Origin: Mastigamoeba balamuthi
Taxonomy: Eukaryota; Evosea; Mastigamoebida; Mastigamoebidae
NCBI GenBank assembly: GCA_902651635.1
Contig: CACRSC010000075.1
Span: 159,440 to 223,439 of the forward strand
DNA length: 64,000 bases
Direction of reading: 5' to 3'
Shown here piece by piece: positions 23,301-32,278 of this stretch. The stretch's first letter is position 1, and every line of letters begins with the position of its first letter. Below the pieces are notes generated by a model. It made no database searches. It saw nothing but the letters and a program-made list of their open reading frames with translations, and was not told where the DNA came from. The position numbers and the translations under genes are program-made.

Positions 23301-25178
23301 GGACTTACGGGGAGGGGGTCGCTGCCCTCGACGTTGGGGCGGCCCAGCTGCTTGCAGTTGTTCCTCCCCCAGCTGAACACGCGCCCAGTGTCTGGTGGGG
23401 CAGCGTGTGAGACGGGAGTTGTCAGAGAGCAAATCGAATTGGCTGCCATTGAGAGGGAACAGATAGAAGCGTAATGTACCCGTCAGACAGAGCGTGTGGA
23501 AGTTGCCCGCGGTGACAGCGCGCACGCTGTGGTTCTGCAGGAGGCCGACGATCTTGCGCGGGGCCTCGCCGAGCTTCCACTCGACGACGCTGCCCGTGTT
23601 GAGCACAAAGTCGCTGTGCCAGCAGCCCGACGAGACCCTCGTCACGGCCACGGGCGGCGCCACGAGCTCGCCCAGGTCCAGCTCGTTGGGCAGCGCCTGC
23701 ACCGCGCCCTCTGCGCTGCACTGGCCCCAGTGGAACACCACAGACGCGTCTGCAGAGCCGCGCGGTGCGTCAGCGCAGGGGCTTTCTTTCTTGGATCTGG
23801 GAATGGCAGGCAATCTGCCGATGCATGCGCACTGCTGAGGCACACGGTGTGCGTGCTGCCGCAGGCGACCGTGGAGATGGTGTAGGCCTTGAGGTGGTTG
23901 ACGCGCGTGGGGTTCTGCCGGGGCTCAGTGTCGCCCAGCCCGAGCTGGAACATCGTGTTGTCTCCCCACGTGTAGAGCTCTCCCCACTCTGCGTCGTCAG
24001 CTCCCACAGTGAGTACGGTCGATCCTCTTGGGGGGGTGGAGAGGGAGCGAGGCAGAGGGGGAAGCTGACCAGTGACAGCAGCAGAGAACGTCGTGCCGCA
24101 CGAGATGGCGCAGACGCAGCTGAGGCCGGTGACAATCTCGGGGGCGGCAGCGGGCAGGTTGGAGCCCAGCCCCAGCTGCCCGAACTTGGAGCTGCCCCAC
24201 GCGTACACCTTGCCCGCGTCTGGGGAGGGGAGAGCAGAGGGTCAGCGAGCCGCAGGGGGGGTGCACGGCGCTGGGAAGACGCGTCACCAGTGAGCAGCAG
24301 GGCGTGATAGTTGCCCAGGGCGACCTGGCGGATGCGCGCGCCCAGCTTGGGCAGCGGGTACACGATGGGCACGCAGCTGAACGTCTCGCTGGGCTGCTGC
24401 GGCTTCGCCGGCTGCTGCGCCTGCGCCGCCGCCTGCTGCTTGACCAGCGCCTGCTGCCTGGCCAGCGCCTGCGCCCTCGCCTGCTGCGCGGCCTCCGCGC
24501 TGGCCGGGGCCTGCGGCGGCGGCCTGGCCGGCTTGACGCCCGGGCGGGGCCTGGGCCGCGGGGGCAGGGCCGGCGGGGTGGCCTTGGCCGGGTGCTTGCC
24601 CGCCAGGCTGCTGCCGTCCTTGGGCGAGAGCAGCAGGCCGCACAGGAAGAGCTCGTCGCGCTCTGCAAAGGCCCCCCGCCGCATGCACGCGCCAGGTCAG
24701 CGCAGAGTTGTTACAAGTGCCGCCTTTTGTTTTCTTTTCTCGGTCGGTTTTTTGTGCAAATTTTGTGCAAGACCCGTGACAGAAACCGTCAAATCGCCGT
24801 CCCACCCAGGGAAACCAGCGCGTTTGTCCCGTTTTCGCCAAGCGGAAATCGGCGTGCGGGCAGGAGAGAAAAAGCCGGTAGTTGCTTGCTGATACCGGTG
24901 ATGAAGACGGTGTTGTAGGAGCCGCAGCAGACGCGGCCGAGCTGCTTGCCGGCGAGGCTGCTGACGGCTGCGAAGGCGGGCGAGTCGGAGATGGCGCCCT
25001 GGCCCAGCTTGCCGTCGCTGCCCGCGCCCGCCGTGAGGACGCCCGTCCGCGAGGCACCCCCGGGGCCTCCGCCGCCGCCAGGGGGGGCCGCGGGGCCGCC
25101 CAGGGACTGCTGCTGGTGGGTGATGAGGCCGCCGATGCCCCGCTGGAGCGTGAAGGCCCAGTTGGGTGGCTTCAACAT
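20367..25178 (-). CDS. RCC1-DH-RasGEF multidomain exchange factor
   Basis: N-terminal RCC1 blades run from 25178 to about 23090 (VYAWGSSKFGQLGLG, LYTWGDNTMFQLGLG, VFSWGRNNCKQLG), with a Gln/Ala-rich insert in the second. The last blade joins in phase to DNNKRYAIARKLVAQVRDYF, the start of a DH (RhoGEF) domain. The DH continues across three in-phase introns (GYMVPLFDRVLG, ELRSIFAGMDELV, LLIAPVQFVARLALSLQEL) to about 21.85 kb. With no PH domain between, a RasGEF N-module (MFRDVFLLTFRSFITTHKLL) and a CDC25 domain follow (GNLNAFVAIVYGLSSAL, PPCVPFMAIALKDLTFIEDG), then a charged tail ending at 20367. DH domains activate Rho/Rac and CDC25 domains activate Ras, so this is an SOS-like dual exchange factor in which the propeller replaces the SOS histone-like part. 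I start at the ATG at 25178; the frame stays open upstream only from a non-ATG codon. Confidence 0.85.
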
Positions 25179-25579
25179 TCGTGGGGCGCTGAGATACAAC
25201 GGCGGCGCAATTAATGCAGAGGTGCAATGAGATATTTTGCGATAGGAATATCCGCGCCGTGGCTGACATCAGCGGCTGGCCGCGGAGTGGCCGCCCTCTT
25301 CCTCCACCTCGCTCCCTCCGCTGCCTCGTGCGAACAGGCGGTGCATAACGCCCCCCCGTGAGACGTCTGTCCGCCGGTTGGTTTGGCAACTTGAGAAATC
25401 CCCGGGAACGTGGGGAACGGGAGGACCATGTCAGCCGACCATTGTGCTCTATCTGCATTGATATTGCGAGTACGCCCTCGTGGCAGCAGTCCCTGGCAGG
25501 CGACCTCCCCTCCGAACAATCTGCCAGGATCTTTTCTCGGAATATCTGGTCCTTGACGTCAGCACAGTTCGGATATCCG
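25179..25579. promoter_or_regulatory. Divergent promoter of the RCC1-DH-RasGEF and TMCO1 genes
   Basis: About 400 bases lie between the two divergent starts. The TMCO1 end carries AATATCTGG and, directly abutting the ATG, the palindrome GGATATCC (25571-25578). No other gene-like ORF is convincing here. Confidence 0.45.
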
Positions 25580-26512
25580 ATGAGGATCGAGTGGTACTCG
25601 CCTGTCGTGGGTGTGGCGGCGGCCGTGCTGAGCAGCGCGCTGGCCGAGTTCATCAGCTGGGCGCTGGTCCTGCGCACCGACACCTACACGTCCGCCGTCT
25701 CCCGCGTCGCCGAGCTGCGCGCCAAGACGGACAAGTACGCCAGCGACTCGTCCGCCAAAGGTGACGACCACCCCACTGACACGGCAAAATATCTCCGAAA
25801 ATCTCCCTGTTTGGGCCCTTTTCTCGCCGTCCGCCGCGCCGCGCTACAAACGGCGCCTGCCGACGCTGCGCCTCGGGGGCACACGCGGTCGTCTTGCGTC
25901 CGTTTGCAGCGCGGCGCTGCCTGTGCTGAGAGCGCCCGCCTGGGATCTAACTGGGAAACATAAAATATCTCCCACTCCCCCAAATATCTTCCCTGCGATG
26001 GCAGCCCGCGCTGCTCAGCGCTGCAAACGGTCACGTGGCACCTGCTCAAGACAGCGGCGTGCACGCCTGTGGCGCCAGCGTTTGCACCCGGGCGGCGCCT
26101 GTGCTGCGACCGCCCGTGGGTCTTAGGAGGGAAAATCTGACGCGTACACGTCAACGCAGGCAAACGCAAGCGGGCGCAGTACAAGTCGGAGCTCGAGGAG
26201 GCGCAGCGCAGCATCGCGCTGTCGAGGATCAAGGCGAACGTGGCCGTCGCGGTGGTGATGGTGTCGCTGCTGGCGGCGCTGGGGACGGCCTGCGAGGGCC
26301 TCGTGGCCGCCAAGCTGCCGTTCACGCCGTTCGGGTTCGTGCAGTCGCTGAGCCACCGCGGGCTGCCCGGCATCGACCCGACCGACTGCTCGGTGCTGTT
26401 CGTCTACGTGCTGTTCAGCATGGCCATCAAGCCCAACCTCCAGAAGATCCTCGGGACGGAGCAGCCCAAGGGCTTCGGCGTCGACTGGTTCAACCCCAAC
26501 GTCCCCAAGTAG
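25580..26512 (+). CDS. TMCO1: TMCO1-like ER calcium-release/translocon-associated membrane protein
   Basis: Two exons (25580-25760 and 26160-26512) join in phase 1 (SSAKGKRKRAQ). The order is that of TMCO1: a first membrane helix (VVGVAAAVLSSALAEFISWA) followed by VLRTDTYTS, a basic coiled-coil loop (KSELEEAQRSIALSRIKAN), a second hydrophobic segment, then the family signature VAAKLPFTPFGFVQSLSHRG and TDCSVLFVYVLFSMAIK, PNLQKILG. TMCO1 belongs to the Oxa1 superfamily, sits in the ER membrane with the multipass translocon and has been reported to release calcium from overfilled ER. The animal Gly/Pro-rich tail is replaced by a short NPNVPK end. The stop is TAG. The 399-base intron is unusually long for this window and contains an internal imperfect duplication. 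Confidence 0.9.
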
Positions 26513-26916
26513 GGCTGCGTGGGGTGGCTGCTCAACTGCCGCCGTGTGCAGCCCCGTGACAGACGCCGCCAACTATAAGCTCAACACGGAAAATTTACGC
26601 CCACACGTTGTCTGTTCTGTCGTCGCAACGTGGCCGTACAGCGGCACAAACCAATTGCTCTCGCAGTGCGCACAATTTTCCGTGCAACAACGTAAGTGAG
26701 AGGAGCTGGCCGTGTCAGTCGAGATAAATTGATTGTCAATGCGAGAGCGTCGCGATGTTGACCATCCTGTAAGTGCTGGGAGTTTGGGACAATCCCGGAC
26801 GAGGTGAACGGCCGAGTGACAGCTGAAACACGGACTTGCATAATGGTCGAGCACAGGATGCATCCACGAGTTCGACATGTGCCCCGTCCTTAGAGCTTCG
26901 TCGCCTGTCTTGTCTT
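26513..26916. other. Intergenic stretch, nothing recognised
   Basis: About 400 bases between TMCO1 and the Cys-rich surface protein gene in the same orientation. ORFs on the minus strand here do not look coding. It presumably holds the TMCO1 3' end and the promoter of the next gene. Confidence 0.4.
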
Positions 26917-28452
26917 ATGGGGAGCTGTAGACGAGCGCTCTCAGCACTAGTCACTGTGCTGGCCGTCGTGGTGGAGAGCAGGGTGGTCTCGCTGGCGGTC
27001 TCTGACGACCATGCCTCAGCCCGTGGGACAATCTTGCCCGCCAACCTCACGGGTGGCGGCACATTCGTCTACAGGGATCGCCAGCCAGCCTTCCTCGCCA
27101 TACAGACAATTTCGAATTGCCCTTCTGACATCTGCCGGGCAGGTGGTCCTCGACACGGACGACAGTTGGCGCGTGGCTGTCTGCACCGCCTCAGTTGCGG
27201 CACACCCTGCTCAGGGCAGCTCGGTGGGGGCCACGCTGCAGCTCAGGGACCACTGGCGCGCCCCGTTCAGCTTCGACTTCTTCGAGACCCTGGGCGACGC
27301 GTTCAGCGCCTCCATGTGGGGCGCGACGCCCGCCACGCAGCTCAACGTCAGCGTCTCGTGCACGGACCCCATCGACGGCGGCTCCCAGGGCGGGACGTAG
27401 TCCTACACGCTGGGCTCGTGCGAGAGCACTCGGCAGGAGCTGGGCAGCATGTGGGATGGCCGGTGGAGGGGCCTCTGCCACATGGAGTCGAAGGGGTTCT
27501 GCGCCCTCTGCGCCAACAGCAGCAGCGAGGCCGCACCCGCCAACTGCTCCATCTGCGGCAATGGGAGGGTGGACCCCGGCGAGCAGTGCGACGGCACAGC
27601 ACACTGCTCGCGGTGCAAGTGCATCAACTCCAAGGCGACAGGGGGGGAATGCATGCCGATCCCCACGTTCGGGTCCTTCTCGGAGGCCATCGATGGGGCC
27701 GCCAACGACAAGATGATCGGCTACGACGAGGCGGTGGACCTCGTGCGCGGCCTCGAGACCGCCTGCCTGGCCTGGCAGCGCCTGCGCGCCAGCAACGTGA
27801 TGCTGCGGACCTCGAGCGGGACCCGCTACGGCAGCATGACAGTCGACTTCCAGGTCGAGGAGCCCAACGGGACCCTCGGCCCGGATGCCAGGCTGCCCAC
27901 GGTCCTCCTGCGCGAGGTCTTCGACGAGGCTAAGTCCGTCGAGGGCGTCGTCGCGGCCAGCGGGCTCCCCATCTCGGACCCCCGGGGCTACGAGGTGTAC
28001 AGCTTGGAACACGCGTGCCCCCTGCGCCCTACAAAGCGAGGTTCTGCGTGTGCGATGCCGGGTGCACGAGGACGGCAGGTGCGTGGACGACCAGCAGGCG
28101 GCCTCATTCGAGGAGGGTTTCGTGGGCAGGTGCGCGCCCAGGCACGAGGCCACGGTAGTCGCTGACGAGCTCTCGCCCGAGCGGAAGACCATCCGGCTCG
28201 TCGTCGACGGGGGCGACTACCCGGGGGATCTCCCCTCCCCATCGCCCTGTGGGGCCTGGGCGACATCACCACGTGCGGCAGGGAGGTGGCCAGGGCGGCG
28301 GGCATCCCCCGGGATGCCGGCATCGTCCTCTCGGATCCGCAGGCCCACAAGGAGGCTGTGTGGCCCCAGGAGTACCTCGACGCAGCACCGCAGGCCCTCC
28401 CCACTGCCGCTGTGTCCCTGGCAGCCCTCGTGTCCGTGCTGCTGCTGGCCTA
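26917..28452 (+). pseudogene. Cys-rich, probably GPI-anchored surface protein gene, reading frame interrupted
   Basis: The start codes for a signal peptide (ALSALVTVLAVVVES). An intron at about 27068-27141 joins GGGTF to VVLDTDDSWRVAV in phase. The middle has a Cys-rich module, CSICGNGRVDPGEQCDG, the DUF4215-type pattern common in secreted proteins. The 3' end codes for a helix-rich stretch and a hydrophobic C-terminus (PTAAVSLAALVSVLLLA then stop), a typical GPI signal. The frame is broken: an in-frame TAG at 27398, and frame changes near 28060 and 28240 where the sense continues in another frame. A 30-base GT-AG excision could remove the TAG, but the others fit no intron I can see. So it is a recent pseudogene, a gene with sequence errors, or one with unusual introns. 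I name no family member. The 3' part is repeated at 30988-32025. Confidence 0.6.
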
Positions 28453-28704
28453 GAGCTGATGGAGGTGGTATGCACGCCATCCAACTGGTTGTGAGATGTC
28501 GCCAGTGGCTGCAATTGCTCTCCCGGGAAACAAGTGCACCCTCCACTCCTCTCGTTATGACCACTGTCGAAGCAACACCAGCACTTGACCACTGGCAGTA
28601 TCACGATATTTGCGCTGATTTCTTGATTTGCGAGAGATTTCCTGCGTATCGGCCCACAGCAGCCACACACGTACACGCGCAGGCCACACCGGCGGTCCCA
28701 CGGC

Positions 28705-30986
28705 ATGGCGGAGGTGAGCAAGGAGTTCTTCGAGTTCGTGCGCGAGATCGGGGAGACGCGGTCGCGCGAGGAGGAGGAGGTGATCGTGCGGCGCGAGGTG
28801 GCGAGGCTCAAGGCGGCCTGCGCGCACCCGGACCCCGCCGTCGCCTCGAACGCGCGCAAGGGCCGCGAGATGCTGCTGCGCATGATCTACTGCGAGATGC
28901 TCGGCTACGAGGTCCCCTTCGCCTACATGAGCGCCCTCAGCAGCGCCCAGCACCACAAGGCACGGCGCCTGGGTTGGGTTTGCTTGTCTGGGTTTTTTTG
29001 GCCGGGGGCGGGAATCGAACCGCCGTCCCTGTCGCCCTCTACTCGCGCCCCCGGTGATTTCCAACGTGACAGGAAGATTCCCCGTTCAGAGGGAACTGAT
29101 TTTCGAATCCGGAATCTGAATCCTGGATTCATTGTAGAAGAATCTACTGACCACCCGCGTACAGGTATCTAACAGGAGGACGGGGCACCTGGCGCTGTCG
29201 CTGTTCCTGGGCGAGGAGCACGAGCTGAGCATCATGAACACCAACAGCGTGCGCAAGGGCCTGGAGAGCGCCAACTTTGCCGAGGTCTGCACGTCGCTGA
29301 CGGCCCTCCTGCACCTCGCGAGCCCCAAGACCATCCCCGTCTTCCTCCCCGTCGTCCGCCCTCTGCTCAACCACAAGAAGTGCGCTCTCTCTCTCTCCCT
29401 TCCCCTCTCTGCCTTCACAACTCCTTGCACAACACGTATCGTCCCGGTTCTCTTCTCTCAACGCCTCTTTCTCTTGTGTTTCTGCCACCATTCCAATCCC
29501 TCCACTCTGCTGTCCACACTCCCACCAATCCACGTTGCCTCTCGCCTCATCTACATCGTTCCGCACTTCTCTCAACGCCTCTCGCTCCCATCGCTACAGC
29601 ATCACTGCCTCAGTACACCTCTCTCGCTGTCTCAGCCACCACCCCAATCCCTCAACTCTGCTGTCCCACACACTCCCCCTCCCCAATCCACATTGCCCCT
29701 CGCCTCTGCGTCGCTGCACACTGCTGCGTGGCACGGCCTCCACTGCCCCGCACCCACACTGCTTGGCGCAGAGCGATTGTGAGGCAGAAGGCGGTGGCGG
29801 CGGTGCACGCGATGATCATGAAGGACAGCAGCGCCATACCCGACGGCAACAAGCTGATGCGGTCGGCGCTGTGCGACCGCGAGCCCGCGGTGATGGTGGC
29901 GGCCATCTGCGCGGTCAGCGACCTCGTGGCGACAGACGCCGCGCTGTGGCACGACGTGGTGCCGTCGATCTGCAGCATCCTGGCGCAGGTCATCGACCGC
30001 CGCCTGCCCAAGTCGTACGACTACGCGGGCATCCCGGCGCCGTGGGTGCAGCTGCACCTGCTGGACATCCTGGGCGCGCTGGGCCGCGACAACAAGCGCT
30101 GCTCGGAGCAGATGTACCCCGTGCTGGGCCAGGCGTTCCGGGCGGCCGCGCAGGTGCCCGGGTCGAACCCCATGGTGCTCTACGGCTGCATCCGGACGGC
30201 GACCAAGATCTACCCCAAGCGCGAGCTGCTGGCGGCCGCGGGCACGCACATCACGGCGCTGCTGCGCTCGGGCGACGCGAACCTGCGGTACCTGGGCCTG
30301 CGCAGCCTGGGCGAGCTCGTGCGCCACGACCCCTCGTTCGCCGCGCAGCACCAGATGACCGTCGTCGAGTGCCTCGAGTCGGACGACGAGACGCTGCGCC
30401 GCGAGACGCTCGAGCTGCTCTACCGCATGGTCAACGCCAAGAACGTCGGCGCCATCACCGCGCGCCTGCTCGCCCACCTCGGCTCCCCGGCCGCCGACAG
30501 CTTCATGCGCGAGGAGCTCGTCGCCCGCGTCACGCAGATCGCCGAGCGCTACGCGCCCTCGCACGAGTGGTACCTCGAGACCGTCGCCTCGGTCCTCGAG
30601 AACGGCGGCGACTGCGCCCGCGCAGACCTCGCGCTGCCGCTGCTGCGGCTGCTGGCGCCCGGCGGCGCGGGCGACGCGCCCTTCAGGAGGTTCGCCGCCG
30701 ACTGGTTCTCGCGCAAGGCCGCGGCCACCGTCGACGCCGCGGGCAGGGACGCCGCGCGCGTGCCCGAGACGCTGATGCAGGTCGCCGCGTGGGTGCTCGG
30801 CGAGTACGGCCACCTCGCGGCCTGCGGCACCGAGAAGGTCATCCTCCAGCTCTGCAGCCTCCTCGACCTCAACCTCGAGAGTACGCAGGGGCGCCCCACC
30901 CCACCCGCCAGGGCCGTCGCGCGCTCACGCTTCTCCGCCGGGTTTCCACGGGTCTCGGGCGGTTTCTCTCCCCTTTCGCTTCTCTT
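28705..30986 (+). CDS. AP-4 epsilon-like adaptin, copy A, cut at the N
   Basis: This copy encodes the first part of the same adaptin as the complete copy starting at 32279: the N-terminal helix (EFFEFVREIGETRSREEEEV), YCEMLGYEVPFAYMSAL, then after an intron HLALSLFLGEEHELSI, and after a pyrimidine-rich intron the long solenoid exon (about 29780-30882) with ECLESDDETLRRETLELLYR. It stops at the N at 30987, inside the intron following that exon, so it has no 3' half. I read it as the other haplotype of the complete gene rather than a second locus. Confidence 0.8.
29002..29054. repeat. Intronic hairpin with tRNA-like B box, diverged allele (copy A)
   Basis: This is the copy A counterpart of the perfect hairpin at 32577-32629. 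The left arm is unchanged, but the right arm has diverged so that only its outer ten bases still pair well. The minus strand carries GGTTCGATTCC, a perfect pol III B-box word. Confidence 0.7.
29383..29780. repeat. Pyrimidine-rich intron with internal minisatellite-like repeats
   Basis: This AP-4 epsilon intron in copy A is almost pure CT/CA-rich sequence with repeated units containing CCAATCCCTC, ACTCTGCTGTCC and CCAATCCAC about 150 bases apart. The copy B intron (about 32944-33380) has the same units in a longer and rearranged arrangement, which gives most of the length difference between the two segments. Confidence 0.75.
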
Positions 30987-30987
30987 N
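30987..30987. other. Single N joining the two tandem segments
   Basis: One undetermined base lies exactly at the junction where copy A ends and copy B begins. A single N at the exact repeat border is the mark of a contig join rather than of a poor base call. Confidence 0.9.
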
Positions 30988-32025
30988 TCGTGCGAGAGCA
31001 CTCGGCAGGAGCTGGGCAGCATGTGGGATGGCCGGTGGAGGGGCCTCTGCCACATGGAGTCGAAGGGGTTCTGCGCCCTCTGCGCCAACAGCAGCAGCGA
31101 GGCCGCACCCGCCAACTGCTCCATCTGCGGCAATGGGAGGGTGGACCCCGGCGAGCAGTGCGACGGCACAGCACACTGCTCGCGGTGCAAGTGCATCAAC
31201 TCCAAGGCGACAGGGGGGGAATGCATGCCGATCCCCACGTTCGGGTCCTTCTCGGAGGCCATCGATGGGGCCGCCAACGACAAGATGATCGGCTACGACG
31301 AGGCGGTGGACCTCGTGCGCGGCCTCGAGACCGCCTGCCTGGCCTGGCAGCGCCTGCGCGCCAGCAACGTGATGCTGCGGACCTCGAGTGGGACCCGCTA
31401 CGGCAGCATGACAGTCGACTTCCAGGTCCAGGAGCCCAACGGGACCCTCGGCCCGGATGCCAGGCTGCCCACGGTCCTCCTGCGCGAGGTCTTCGACGAG
31501 GCTAAGTCCGTCGAGGGCGTCGTCGCGGCCAGCGGGCTCCCCATCTCGGACCCCCGGGGCTACGAGGTGTACAGCTTGGAACACGCGTGCCCCCTGCGCC
31601 CTACAAAGCGAGGTTCTGCGTGTGCGATGCCGGGTGCACGAGGACGGCAGGTGCGTGGACGACCAGCAGGCGGCCTCATTCGAGGAGGGTTTCGTGGGCA
31701 GGTGCGCGCCCAGGCACGAGGCCACGGTAGTCGCTGACGAGCTCTCGCCCGAGCGGAAGACCATCCGGCTCGTCGTCGACGGGGGCGACTACCCGGGGGA
31801 TCTCCCCTCCCCATCGCCCTGTGGGGCCTGGGCGACATCACCACGTGCGGCAGGGAGGTGGCCAGGGCGGCGGGCATCCCCCGGGATGCCGGCATCGTCC
31901 TCTCGGATCCGCAGGCCCACAAGGAGGCTGTGTGGCCCCAGGAGTACCTCGACGCAGCACCGCAGGCCCTCCCCACTGCCGCTGTGTCCCTGGCAGCCCT
32001 CGTGTCCGTGCTGCTGCTGGCCTAG
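30988..32025 (+). pseudogene. Cys-rich surface protein gene, copy B, 5' end missing
   Basis: This repeats the Cys-rich gene from the residues SCESTRQELGSMWDG to the GPI-type C-terminus and TAG at 32023. The signal peptide and first 160 or so residues are absent because the segment starts at the contig join. The two frame changes in the 3' part are shared with the first copy, so they are unlikely to be independent read errors. There is one clear residue difference (Gln for Glu in FQVxEPNGT). Confidence 0.7.
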
Positions 32026-32278
32026 AGCTGATGGAGGTGGTATGCACGCCATCCAACTGGTTGTGAGATGTCGCCAGTGGCTGCAATTGCTCTCCCGGGA
32101 AACAAGTGCACCCTCCACTCCTCTCGTTATGACCACTGTCGAAGCAACACCAGCACTTGACCACTGGCAGTATCACGATATTTGCGCTGATTTCTTGATT
32201 TGCGAGAGATTTCCTGCGTATCGGCCCACAGCAGCCACACACGTACACGCACAGGCCACACCGGCGGTCCCACACGGC

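Larger units (their letters stand above)
27416..30986. repeat. Tandem segment, copy A (3571 bases)
   Basis: This segment and 30988-34588 (3601 bases) are near identical over their full length, starting at TCGTGCGAGAGCACTCGG and ending at CGCTTCTCTT. They are separated by one N at 30987. Exonic differences are few (for example GAG versus CAG in the Cys-rich gene; ACA versus GCT/GCC near 29930 and 33530). The non-coding parts differ by indels. Copy A carries the 3' part of the Cys-rich gene and the 5' half of the AP-4 epsilon gene. The pattern fits two haplotype contigs joined end to end better than a real tandem duplication. Confidence 0.9.

Noticed and set aside
29002-29054. A tRNA gene in the AP-4 epsilon intron
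   Set aside because: Only a T-arm-like hairpin and B box are present; no acceptor, D or anticodon arms can be folded.
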